Positions 34,740 through 42,101 of a stretch of 64,000 bases of DNA are shown piece by piece. Source of the stretch: CAZUMJ01 sp964621605. Lineage in GTDB: Bacteria > Actinomycetota > Acidimicrobiia > Acidimicrobiales > Iamiaceae. Each line of letters starts with the position of its first letter. Position 1 is the stretch's first letter. The position numbers were made by a program, and so were the translations under genes. The stretch lies in contig CAZUMJ010000012.1 in NCBI GenBank assembly GCA_964621605.1, forward strand, positions 1 through 64,000, in the 5' to 3' direction. A model generated the notes under the pieces. That model was not told the DNA's origin and did not search any database. It saw nothing but the letters and a program-made list of their open reading frames with translations.

Positions 34740-35654
34740 TCAGGGCCCGACGAGCAGGTCCGGGTAGCGCGCCGCCACCATGGCGCGCACGCCGTCACGC
34801 CAGTCGACGGTGGTCCCGCCGACCAGCTCGTGCATGCGGGTGAGGTCGGGCACGACGCTCCCGACGGTCGCGGACGTCTCGTTGAACGTCACCGGCAGCC
34901 CGGTGAGCTCCCCGAGGTAGGTGCACCACTCCTCGATGCTCACGACCTGGTCACCGCCCCAGTTGACGATGGTGGCCGGCACCGACGCGGCGCCCAGCAG
35001 GCCGGTGACCATGCGGGCGATGTCGTCGGTGTGGATCGGGCAGAACACGTTGGGCCGTTCGGGGTGGACGTCGATCGCGCCACCGGCCTTGAGAACCTCG
35101 AGGTGGAAGTAGGGGAAGCCCACCCGGTTGCCGTAGGGCACGTTCAGGCGGGCGATCGTGGTGGGCACGTGGAGCGCCCGGGCCATGGTGCGGGCGACGG
35201 CCTCGGTGGCGATCTTGGTGATGGAGTAGGTCTCCATCAGGTCGCGGTGGTTGTCGCCCAGGGCGTCGCCCTCGGCGTGCGGCCGTGGGCCCTCGTGGCG
35301 GTACACGGCCGTCGAGGAGCAGTGGAGGAAGCCCGACGCCGACGCGTACCGCTGCATGAGCAGGCCGAGGGCCTCGGCGTTGGCGCGCAGGTCGGCGTCC
35401 CACGACCCGCTCTGTGCCACTGCGAAGTTGGCGACGTAGTCGACGTCGTCGGGGAGCGCGTCGTAGTCGCCGTTGGTCAGGTTGAACGGCACGCAGGTGA
35501 CCCCGGCGGCCTCGAGTCGAGCGCGGGTCTTGGGGTTGGTGAACCGGGCGACCGCGATGACGTCGTTGGTGGCGGCGAGCGCCTTGGCGACCGGTTCGCC
35601 GACCGACCCGGTGGCTCCGGCGACGAGGATGCGCTGACCGGTCAGATCAGCCAA
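34740..35654 (-). CDS. NAD-dependent epimerase/dehydratase family protein
   Basis: 304 residues of an extended SDR. The N-terminal motif is ILVAGATGSVGEPVA; the active site appears as LHCSSTAVY and YSITKIATEAVAR (YxxxK), and ARLNVPYGNRVGFPY is typical of the family. It has no rmlD-like sugar marks, so it may act on a CoA or alcohol substrate. The start is uncertain: TTG 35654 overlaps the SnoaL-like gene by 8 bp and fits the family, while an upstream GTG 35714 is less natural. It is the third gene of a unit behind the SDR at 36209-36994, so it may belong to the steroid regulon. Confidence 0.75.
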   Translation of the reverse strand: MADLTGQRILVAGATGSVGEPVAKALAATNDVIAVARFTNPKTRARLEAAGVTCVPFNLTNGDYDALPDDVDYVANFAVAQSGSWDADLRANAEALGLLMQRYASASGFLHCSSTAVYRHEGPRPHAEGDALGDNHRDLMETYSITKIATEAVARTMARALHVPTTIARLNVPYGNRVGFPYFHLEVLKAGGAIDVHPERPNVFCPIHTDDIARMVTGLLGAASVPATIVNWGGDQVVSIEEWCTYLGELTGLPVTFNETSATVGSVVPDLTRMHELVGGTTVDWRDGVRAMVAARYPDLLVGP

Positions 35655-36138
35655 GGGAGGACCGCCCGTCGGTGGCCCACCAGTCGGCGGTGAGCGTGAG
35701 TCCTTCGATGGCACCGCGCGGGAAGAGCTCCTCGTAGGTGCGCCGATAGCCGGTGTGGGCGATGAGCCAGGTGCCGTCGCGCTTCACGTAGCGGTCGGTG
35801 TAGAACGCCGCACCCCGGATGGTGAGCTGGTGGTCGGTGAGGATCACGACGTCGTCGAGGGCCCACATCCCGGTTGCTTCGTCGGGCCCGAGCAGATCGA
35901 TCTCGGGGTGGTGGCAGCGGTGGCTGGTGAGCATCGTGGTGGGGCCCATAGCCGTGCGCAGGAACTCCACGATGGCGTCGCGGCTTTCGAACGTGTAGCT
36001 GCCACCGCCGTAGGACGCCGTGGCCTCGGGCACGAAGCACCCCACGATGTCGTCGAAGTCCTTCTGGTCGAGGCAGCGCAGGTAGCGGTACTTCAGGCGC
36101 TTGATCAGCTCGAGCTCGACGAGGTCGTCGGGGGTCAT
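35647..36138 (-). CDS. SnoaL-like/NTF2-fold protein
   Basis: 163 residues of the NTF2 cone fold used by SnoaL-like cyclases and steroid delta-isomerases. Characteristic parts are LIKRLKYRYLRCLDQKDFDDIVGCFVPEATASYGGG near the N-terminus and YVKRDGTWLIAHTGYRRTYEEL near the C-terminus. It may hydrate, isomerise or dehydrate a polyketide- or steroid-type substrate. ATG 36138 has GGAGG 7 nt upstream. That start region lies in a 37-bp duplication. It is downstream of the SDR at 36209-36994 and upstream of the epimerase, so it is a candidate for a steroid pathway step. Confidence 0.8.
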   Translation of the reverse strand: MTPDDLVELELIKRLKYRYLRCLDQKDFDDIVGCFVPEATASYGGGSYTFESRDAIVEFLRTAMGPTTMLTSHRCHHPEIDLLGPDEATGMWALDDVVILTDHQLTIRGAAFYTDRYVKRDGTWLIAHTGYRRTYEELFPRGAIEGLTLTADWWATDGRSSLG

Positions 36139-36212
36139 CTCAGCACCTCCGGATCGTTGCGGCATCGGGGGTCATCTCAGCACCTCCGGATCGTTGCGGC
36201 ATCGGGGGTCAT
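36130..36212 (-). repeat. 37-bp tandem duplication of an RBS-start region
   Basis: Two 37-bp copies plus 9 bp of a third, covering the SDR stop, a GGAGG and ATG. Each copy presents an ATG followed by an 11-codon frame (MTPDAATIRRC) whose TGA is one base from the next ATG, ending at the SnoaL-like start. Confidence 0.88.
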
Positions 36213-36994
36213 GGCCGCGGTGCGATGTGCTCGGTGAAAGCAAGGCGTTCGCCACCGCCGTGCACCTCCAGGTTGGCGCCGGTGACGAAGGATGCCAACG
36301 GCGAGGCCAGGAACACCACGGCATCACCGATGTCACGGGGTTCGGCCACCCGGCCCATCGGCACGGTGGCGCACACGGCTGCGACGCCGTCGGGCCCGCC
36401 GTAGTAGTCCTCGAACAACTCGGTGTGCACCATCCCCGCCGACACCGCGTTGACCCGCACCTTCGGCGCCCATTCCATGGCGAGCGTGGTGCTGAGGTTG
36501 ACGAGCCCGGCTTTCGCGGCGCCGTACGCGGCGGTGCCGGGGGAGGGGCGCAGCCCCGAGAGGCTGGTGATGTTGACGATCGCGCCGCCGTCGTCCTGGG
36601 TCTGCATCACGGCGTTGGCGGCGGTGGCGACATGCAGCGCGGAGAGCAGGTTGAGGCGCACGATCGATTCGCTGAAGCGGGGCGAGGCTTCGGCGGCGGG
36701 CACGCTCGGTGCGCCGCCGGCGTTGTTCACCGCGAGGTTGAGGCGACCGTGTCGGGTGATCACGTCGGCGACGAGCGCGGCGACTGCCTCGGGGTCGCGC
36801 ACGTCAGCGGCGACGAACTCGGCAACGCGCCCCGACCCGTCGGTGGCGGCGGGCAGTTCGTCTGGGGCGTTGCGGCCGCAGATGACCACGCTTGCGCCCG
36901 CGTCGAGGAGGCGTTCGGTGATGCCGCGCCCTACCCCTCGCGCGCCGCCGGTGACGAGCGCGACCCGGTCGGTGAGGTCGATGGAGATCGTCAC
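36209..36994 (-). CDS. SDR, homologue of Mtb Rv3549c
   Basis: 261 residues of a classical SDR. The NAD motif is VTGGARGVGRGITERLL followed by VVICGRNAPDELPA. NNAGGAPSVPAAEASPRF, the Ser in NITSLSG and AAYGAAKAGL form the core. NLEVHGGGERLAF is near the C-terminus. This series of motifs, including GGxPxxPAAxAS and EVHGGGER, follows Mtb Rv3549c, which is also divergent from echA20 there. It likely acts on a CoA thioester of the HIP pathway, but the reaction is not proven to my knowledge. GTG 36994 follows GGGAG. The palindrome at 37026 lies between it and echA20. Confidence 0.87.
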   Translation of the reverse strand: MTISIDLTDRVALVTGGARGVGRGITERLLDAGASVVICGRNAPDELPAATDGSGRVAEFVAADVRDPEAVAALVADVITRHGRLNLAVNNAGGAPSVPAAEASPRFSESIVRLNLLSALHVATAANAVMQTQDDGGAIVNITSLSGLRPSPGTAAYGAAKAGLVNLSTTLAMEWAPKVRVNAVSAGMVHTELFEDYYGGPDGVAAVCATVPMGRVAEPRDIGDAVVFLASPLASFVTGANLEVHGGGERLAFTEHIAPRP

Positions 36995-37011
36995 CGCTGG
37001 CTCCCTTCGGC

Positions 37012-37042
37012 TACGGTCCGCAAGGCCTGACGATCTGTCAGA
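37012..37042. promoter_or_regulatory. Steroid-regulon palindrome between divergent operons
   Basis: CCTGACGATCTGTCAGA (37026-37042). TACGGT (37012-37017) on the plus strand is a plausible -10 for echA20, putting the palindrome at the transcription start. GGAGAAGAAGG precedes ATG 37067. One site can control both directions. Confidence 0.75.
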
Positions 37043-37066
37043 AACGGTCGGAGAAGAAGGTACCGC

Positions 37067-37858
37067 ATGGGCATCACCCACTCTGTCGACGAACGTGGCA
37101 TCGCCGAGGTCGTCATGGACAACCCGCCGGTCAACGCCCTCACCGTGGCCGGTTGGTACGAGGTGGCGAGCACAATCACCGCGCTTGGCGCCGACCCCGC
37201 CGTGCGGGTCGTCGTGCTGCGCGCCGAGGGCCGAGGCTTCAACGCCGGCGTCGACATCAAGGAGATGCAGGCCACCGAAGGCTTCGATGCGCTCATCGGG
37301 GCGAACAAGGGCTGCTTCGCGGCGTTCGCGGCGATCTACGACTGTCCGGTCCCGGTGATCGCCGCGGTGAACGGGTTCTGCCTCGGGGGCGGCATCGGCC
37401 TCGTCGGCAACGCGGACGTGATCGTGGCGAGCGACGACGCCACGTTCGGCCTCCCCGAGGTCGACCGTGGTGCACTCGGTGCCGCGACGCACCTGAGCCG
37501 CCTCGTGCCCCAGCACAAGATGCGGGCGATGGTGTACACCTCCGCCACCGCGACCGCGGCTGAGCTGCACCACTTCGGATCGGTGCACCAGGTGGTGCCC
37601 CGTGCAGAGCTGCGCGACGCGGCGTTCGCCATAGCGGAGCAGATCGCGGCGAAGAGCCCGGTCGTGATCCGCGCGGCGAAGGAGTCGCTGAACGGCATCG
37701 ACCTGTGGGACGTGAAGCGCAGTTACCGCTTCGAGCAGGGCTTCACGTTCGAGCTGAACCTGTCCGGCGTCGCCGACGAGGCTCGCGAGGCGTTCGTGAA
37801 GACAGGCGAGGTCGCCGACTTCTCTGCTTCTTCCAGCGCCAATGAAAAGGATGCGTGA
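37067..37858 (+). CDS. echA20: EchA20-like enoyl-CoA hydratase/ring hydrolase
   Basis: 263 residues of the crotonase family. The oxyanion-hole motifs are RGFNAGVDIKEMQ and NGFCLGGGIGLVGNADVIVAS; LPEVDRGALGAATHLSRLVPQH and RFEQGFTFELNLSGVADE follow Mtb EchA20 (Rv3550) closely in my recall. EchA20 opens the D ring of the HIP-derived CoA thioester in the C/D-ring pathway. It is the first gene after the divergent palindrome and is 1 nt before ipdA, as in Mtb (echA20-ipdA-ipdB). Confidence 0.93.
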   Translation: MGITHSVDERGIAEVVMDNPPVNALTVAGWYEVASTITALGADPAVRVVVLRAEGRGFNAGVDIKEMQATEGFDALIGANKGCFAAFAAIYDCPVPVIAAVNGFCLGGGIGLVGNADVIVASDDATFGLPEVDRGALGAATHLSRLVPQHKMRAMVYTSATATAAELHHFGSVHQVVPRAELRDAAFAIAEQIAAKSPVVIRAAKESLNGIDLWDVKRSYRFEQGFTFELNLSGVADEAREAFVKTGEVADFSASSSANEKDA

Positions 37859-37859
37859 C

Positions 37860-38717
37860 ATGGCCGACAAGCGCATGACCGAACAGGACGTGGTCGACCG
37901 GCTCGAGTCCGGCATGACGATCGGCATCGGTGGCTGGGGGTCGCGCCGCAAGCCGATGTCGATCGTGCGGGCGATCGCCCGGTCCGGCCTGCGGGACCTG
38001 ACGCTGGTCAGCTACGGCGGCCCGGACGTGGGCATGTTGTGCGCGGCGGGCAACGCCTCGAAGCTGATCTTCGCGTTCGTGTCGCTCGACTCGATCCCGC
38101 TGGAACCGCACTTCCGCAAGGCCCGTCAATCCGGCGCCCTCGCGTGCGAGGAGTACGACGAGGGCATGTTCCTGCTCGGCCTGCAAGCGGCGGCGTGGAA
38201 GGTGCCGTTCCTGCCGACCCGGGTCGGGTTGGGAAGCGACATCCAACGCCTCGACCCCGACCTGCGCACCGTCACGTCGCCGTACGCCGACGGCGAGGAG
38301 CTCATCGCCATGCCGGCGCTGACCCTCGACGCCGCGATCGTCCACTACAACCGGGCCGACGAGCGGGGCAACGCCGCCTACCTCGGCCCAGACCCTTACT
38401 TCGACGACCTCATGCTGGAGGCGGCACCGACCGGGCGTCGCTTCGTGTCGGCCGAGCAGATCGTGCCCACCGCCGAGCTGGCGGCCGAAGGCTGCGTGCA
38501 CAGCCTGAAGGTGAACCGCCTGATGGTCGACGGCGTCGTCCACGCCCCCAACGGCGCCCACCCGACGTCGTGTGCACCCGACTACGAGCGCGACGAGGAC
38601 TTCCAGACGCTCTACGCGTCGTCGGCCCGCTCCGACGAGGCATGGGACGAGTTCCGCCGGGACTGGATCGACCTTCCCGATGAGCAGACCTACCAGCAGA
38701 AGGTGGCAGCCCGATGA
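37860..38717 (+). CDS. ipdA: IpdA, CoA-transferase-family alpha subunit
   Basis: 285 residues of the class I CoA transferase alpha-subunit fold (GIGGWGSRRKPM, SYGGPDVGML, LGSDIQRLDPDLRTVTSPYADGEELIAMPAL). In Mtb IpdAB (Rv3551-Rv3552) does not transfer CoA but hydrolyses the last ring (C ring) of the steroid nucleus. The order echA20-ipdA-ipdB and the motifs are the same here. AAGGA precedes ATG 37860; ATG 37842 in the same frame is less likely. It overlaps ipdB by 4 bp. Confidence 0.93.
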   Translation: MADKRMTEQDVVDRLESGMTIGIGGWGSRRKPMSIVRAIARSGLRDLTLVSYGGPDVGMLCAAGNASKLIFAFVSLDSIPLEPHFRKARQSGALACEEYDEGMFLLGLQAAAWKVPFLPTRVGLGSDIQRLDPDLRTVTSPYADGEELIAMPALTLDAAIVHYNRADERGNAAYLGPDPYFDDLMLEAAPTGRRFVSAEQIVPTAELAAEGCVHSLKVNRLMVDGVVHAPNGAHPTSCAPDYERDEDFQTLYASSARSDEAWDEFRRDWIDLPDEQTYQQKVAAR

Positions 38718-39490
38718 GCCCCAGCATCGAGACGTTCACCCGCGCGGACGTGTGCGCGGTGGCCGTGGCCGAGGTGTTCCGCGGCGACGGTGAGATCCTC
38801 TGCAACCCGATCGGCACCATCCCGATGATCGGTGGGCGCCTCGCCCGTGCCACGTTCGAACCGGACCTGATGATGACCGACGGCGAAGCCGCGCTGATCG
38901 CCAACGACGAGGCGTTCGAGTGGCCCGACGGCAAGGTCGTCGAGACGTGGAACCCGTATCGCCGCATGTTCGACGTGGTGTGGCAGGGGCGTCGGCACGT
39001 GATGATGAGCCCGACGCAGATCGACCGCTACGCCAACATGAACTTCGCGGCGATCGGCGCCGATCCGCACCGGCCGAAGGTGCAACTCCTCGGCATGCGC
39101 GGGGCGCCGGGCAACACGATCTCGCACCCGACGAGCTACTGGGTGCCGAACCATTCGGCGAAGACGTTCGTGGAGCAGGTCGACGTGGTGTGCGGTGTCG
39201 GGTACGACCGTGCGGCCGCGCTGCCCGAGGCGTCGCGCCGCTTCCACGAGATCCGCCGGGTCGTGACCAACCTGTGTGTGATCGACTTCGAGACCGACGA
39301 CCACCGTATGCGGCTGCGTTCGGTCCATCCTGGCGTGACGGTCGGCGAGGTCGTGGAGGCGACGGGCTTCGAGCTGGTGATCCCCGACGAGGTGCCGGTG
39401 AGCCGCCTGCCCACCGACCGTGAGCTCGAACTGCTCTACGAGGTCATCGACCCCGCCGGGCAGCGCGAGCGCGAGGTGCCCAACGCCTGA
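38714..39490 (+). CDS. ipdB: IpdB, CoA-transferase-family beta subunit
   Basis: 258 residues of the beta-subunit fold (IGTIPMIGGRLARATFEPDLMMTDGEA, VVWQGRRHVMMSPTQIDRYANMN, FVEQVDVVCGVGYDR). It pairs with IpdA as a ring-opening hydrolase. The ATGA overlap with ipdA means coupled translation and a 1:1 complex, as expected for IpdAB. It is the last clear gene of the echA20 operon. Confidence 0.93.
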   Translation: MSPSIETFTRADVCAVAVAEVFRGDGEILCNPIGTIPMIGGRLARATFEPDLMMTDGEAALIANDEAFEWPDGKVVETWNPYRRMFDVVWQGRRHVMMSPTQIDRYANMNFAAIGADPHRPKVQLLGMRGAPGNTISHPTSYWVPNHSAKTFVEQVDVVCGVGYDRAAALPEASRRFHEIRRVVTNLCVIDFETDDHRMRLRSVHPGVTVGEVVEATGFELVIPDEVPVSRLPTDRELELLYEVIDPAGQREREVPNA

Positions 39491-39513
39491 CGAGATAGGC
39501 CGGCGCAGAGCCG

Positions 39514-39556
39514 CGACCACACGATCGCTCGCCGAGCCGTCCCGGGCCTGTGGTCG
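39514..39556 (+). terminator. Possible weak hairpin after ipdB
   Basis: CGACCACA (39514-39521) and TGTGGTCG (39549-39556) pair perfectly but enclose a 27-nt loop. It is downstream of the ipdB stop. Low certainty. Confidence 0.3.
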
Positions 39557-39587
39557 TAGATTCGGGCCGAGCCGACGTCAGGAGCTG

Positions 39588-39689
39588 ATCATCCGCTCGT
39601 GCGAACCTGGCGAGGACTGGTGGTGGTGCTACGTCGACGAGCTCGGCTTCGAGGTGCCAGACGCCCCTCCGTCACCATCGCATCCCTGA
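39588..39689 (+). pseudogene. Tail of a UBP-type zinc finger protein
   Basis: Thirty-three codons reading IIRS, CEPGEDWWWCYVDELGF and EVPDAPPSPSHP before TGA. I recall this as the C-terminal end of small actinobacterial UBP-zinc-finger proteins (about 90-120 residues), whose zinc-binding N-terminal part is not present upstream. The preceding DNA is unrelated, so this is a truncated remnant. Confidence 0.55.
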
Positions 39690-39721
39690 ACGGGTGCTCG
39701 GTCACGGGGACCCAGCGGTCG

Positions 39722-40429
39722 GTGGGCGGGCTCGTGCGAGGTGGCCGCGCGGCGGTGTTGGCTGCCGCGCTGGTGGTGTGCATCGGTGGGTGCGGAAGCT
39801 CGGTGGGCTCGTCGCCGCCGCTCGGGGGCGAGTCGGACTTGGAGATGTTCCCGTTCGAGAGTCTGTCGGATTGGCGGAACTACGCGGACGCCGTCGTCGA
39901 GGTGGAGGTGGCGCAGTCCACAAGGCTCTCGCAGGCCGCTCCCGACGAGGATGCACCTGACTACATCCTTCAGCGCGTCAAGGTCGTGGTCACCGATGTC
40001 CTGTGGTCGCGATCGCCGGAGCTGCCATCCGAGATGAGCCTGGACGTTCCGGGATGGTTCAGGTCGAGCAGCGGGGCCATCTCGGCCGACGCGGGGAGCG
40101 AGTTCTGGGGGGAGGGCAGCACGGTCGTACTTGCGGTGGTGAGGAACCAGCGTGGCTACGCGGGTTACAGCACCGGTTCCGTCTTCCGGCTGGATGGCGG
40201 CACGATCCACACGACCACGAGGTCACCTGCGGCAAAGGCGCTGGATGGCTTGACGGTCGATCAGCTCGCGGCGCGCGTGCGGGCGACCGTGCCCGACCCG
40301 GTCTCGGAGCGCTACAGCGACCGCCCGGCCCTGGAGCGGCTCGCCCGGGTGAAGCGGGCGCAAGCCGGCCTCGACCCGGACGGTCCCCTCACCCCGGTTG
40401 CGTCCGCGGCCGGCGACGGCAGTTCGTAG
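39722..40429 (+). CDS. Lipoprotein, hypothetical
   Basis: About 235 residues. The N-terminus has a hydrophobic signal (AAVLAAALVVCIGGCGSS) with IGGC as a lipobox, so the mature protein is attached by lipid to the outer face of the cell membrane. The mature part contains an acidic stretch, DYILQRVKVVVTDVLW, GEGSTVVLAVVRNQRGYAGYSTGSVF and a basic C-terminal region, with no recognised domain. Start GTG 39722 is preferred over GTG 39734; neither has a strong ribosome binding site. It is located between ipdB and a methyltransferase gene without any link. Confidence 0.65.
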   Translation: MGGLVRGGRAAVLAAALVVCIGGCGSSVGSSPPLGGESDLEMFPFESLSDWRNYADAVVEVEVAQSTRLSQAAPDEDAPDYILQRVKVVVTDVLWSRSPELPSEMSLDVPGWFRSSSGAISADAGSEFWGEGSTVVLAVVRNQRGYAGYSTGSVFRLDGGTIHTTTRSPAAKALDGLTVDQLAARVRATVPDPVSERYSDRPALERLARVKRAQAGLDPDGPLTPVASAAGDGSS

Positions 40430-40487
40430 CGAGCGCGCACCCCGCGGTCGCACGTCGTCGACCTGTTCCGTGCGCGAGGGTGGCTCC

Positions 40488-41102
40488 ATGAGCAACGACC
40501 CGTTCGACGAGAAGGCCGCCACCTGGGACGACGACCCGGCCAAGGTGGCCCGCGCCCGAGAGGTGGCGCAGCGGATCGTGGCCGCGGTGCCGTTGACGGC
40601 CTCGACCCGCCTGCTCGACTACGGCGCCGGCACCGGGTTGCTCGCGCAGGCGTTGCGCCCGTTCGTGGGCCCGATCACCCTCGCCGACACCTCCGCGGGG
40701 ATGCGCGGCGTGATCGACCAGAAGGTCGCCGACGGGCTGTTGGGCGACGCCCGTGCGTGGGATCTGGACCTAGCCGCCGGCGAGCCGCCCGACGAGCGGT
40801 TCGACCTCGTCACCGCGCTGCTCGTCCTGCACCACGTCACGGACCTCGACCGCGTCCTCCGGGGCTTCCACACCTTGCTCGCTCCCGGCGGCTGCCTGTG
40901 CATCGCCGACCTCGACCGTGAGGACGGCTCGTTCCACGGCGAGGGGTTCGCCGGCCACCACGGGTTCGAGCGCGCGGTGCTCGTCGAGCGGCTCGTCGAG
41001 GCAGGGTTCGCGAGCGTGGCGATGCACGACGGCGGTGAGTTGGTCCGCGACGGCGTGCCGTACTCGATGTTCCTGGCGGTCGCCCGCGGCCTCCCGTTCT
41101 GA
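40488..41102 (+). CDS. Class I SAM-dependent methyltransferase
   Basis: 204 residues. The SAM-binding motif I is LLDYGAGTGLLAQAL, motif II is ITLADTSAGM and a post-motif LVTALLVLHHVTDLDRVLRG follows, typical of class I methyltransferases acting on small molecules. The N-terminal FDEKAATWDDDP is frequent in this subgroup. GAGGGTGG precedes ATG 40488. The substrate cannot be assigned. Confidence 0.83.
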   Translation: MSNDPFDEKAATWDDDPAKVARAREVAQRIVAAVPLTASTRLLDYGAGTGLLAQALRPFVGPITLADTSAGMRGVIDQKVADGLLGDARAWDLDLAAGEPPDERFDLVTALLVLHHVTDLDRVLRGFHTLLAPGGCLCIADLDREDGSFHGEGFAGHHGFERAVLVERLVEAGFASVAMHDGGELVRDGVPYSMFLAVARGLPF

Positions 41103-41178
41103 GGCATTCCCCACGCGCCCGAGAACCCAACCCGTCACAGCCTGAAGTGGCACCGCCCGCGCTGCGCCCGCGGGGAGT

Positions 41179-41236
41179 CGGGCCCGCCGAGCGTCGGGCC
41201 CGCGGAGCGTCGGGCACGCCGAGCGTCGGGCGCACC
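41179..41236 (+). repeat. 16-bp tandem repeat, 3.6 copies
   Basis: Units at 41179-41194, 41195-41210 and 41211-41226 and a partial at 41227-41236, consensus CGGGCCCGCCGAGCGT, in the space between the convergent methyltransferase and dienelactone hydrolase genes. Confidence 0.8.
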
Positions 41237-41251
41237 GGGGGCGGAACGGGG

Positions 41252-41971
41252 CTACAGCCGCCGCCGGAGCAGTGAGTGCACCCGCTCCCAGTGGCGTTCC
41301 GACGCGGCGCGGTCGTAGCGGGGCCCGGCGGGGGCGAACCCGTGCTGGGCACCGGTGACGAGGTCGAGGGTGTAGGGCACGTCGGCGTCGTCGAGCGCGC
41401 CGCACAGCACCGGCACCGTGTCGGGCGGCGCGGTGGGGTCGTCCTCCACCCACGCCAGGTGCACCTCGGCACGGACGGTGTCGAGGCCGAGGTGCGGCGA
41501 GTCCGGCGTGTCGCGCACCAGCCAGGCGCCGTGGATGGATGCCACCGCCGCGATCCGTTCCGGGATCGAACGAGCGACCGACAGGGCCAGCCCGCCGCTC
41601 ATGCAGAACCCCACCACCCCGGTGGCGCCACCCCGGGCAGCCGGGTCGGCGTCGGCCGCGGCGAGGAGCGCGCGAGCGTCCCCCACGATGTTCGTGGGCG
41701 TGACCTGGCTCATCAGGTCCTTGCGGCGATGCGCGTCCTCGTCGCTGGTGCCGAGCTCCGCGAAGGGGCCTCCCCGGTAGTACAGGTTGGGCAGCATCAC
41801 GTAGTAGCCCGCCGTTGCGAGCCGCGACGCCATCTCGCGCAGGGCAGGCCGGACGCCGGGCGCGTCCATCAGGTACAGGACCACGGGGTAGGGGCCGTCG
41901 TCCTCGGGGTGGAACACGAACGTGGTCATGGCGCCCTCGGGCGTCGCGACATCGAGGGTCTTCTCAATCAT
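41252..41971 (-). CDS. Dienelactone hydrolase family protein
   Basis: 239 residues of the alpha/beta hydrolase DLH family. The catalytic cysteine is in GVVGFCMSGGLAL, a likely Asp in VEDDPTAPP and the His in GAQHGFAPAG. PVVLYLMDAPGVRPALREMA is close to the N-terminus. DLH enzymes open lactone rings of aromatic degradation products; the acceptor here is unknown. ATG 41971 has a weak GAGACT hexamer 7 nt upstream. It is divergent from ipdC and could be linked to lactone formation in steroid degradation (an inference only). Confidence 0.83.
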   Translation of the reverse strand: MIEKTLDVATPEGAMTTFVFHPEDDGPYPVVLYLMDAPGVRPALREMASRLATAGYYVMLPNLYYRGGPFAELGTSDEDAHRRKDLMSQVTPTNIVGDARALLAAADADPAARGGATGVVGFCMSGGLALSVARSIPERIAAVASIHGAWLVRDTPDSPHLGLDTVRAEVHLAWVEDDPTAPPDTVPVLCGALDDADVPYTLDLVTGAQHGFAPAGPRYDRAASERHWERVHSLLRRRL

Positions 41972-42067
41972 CGGGGCCAGTCTCGCGGCTCGCAGGCGTG
42001 CGCACGCGGTCGCTGTGCGGCGAGATCGGTCGTGCACGACGGCTCGTCGTCTGAGGGGGCGAGCCTC

Positions 42068-42101
42068 TATCCTTCCCGACGATGTCTGACGCTCCATCAG
42101 A
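42068..42101 (+). promoter_or_regulatory. Leaderless promoter with palindrome inside ipdC
   Basis: TATCCT (42068-42073) is 8 nt before ATG 42082. The palindrome TCTGACGCTCCATCAGA (42085-42101) begins with the second codon, so it spans codons 2-7. Confidence 0.75.

Noticed and set aside
37842..37860. ATG 37842 as the ipdA start
   Set aside because: It overlaps the end of echA20 by 17 bp; ATG 37860 has AAGGA at proper distance and gives the family-like MADKRMTEQDVV start.
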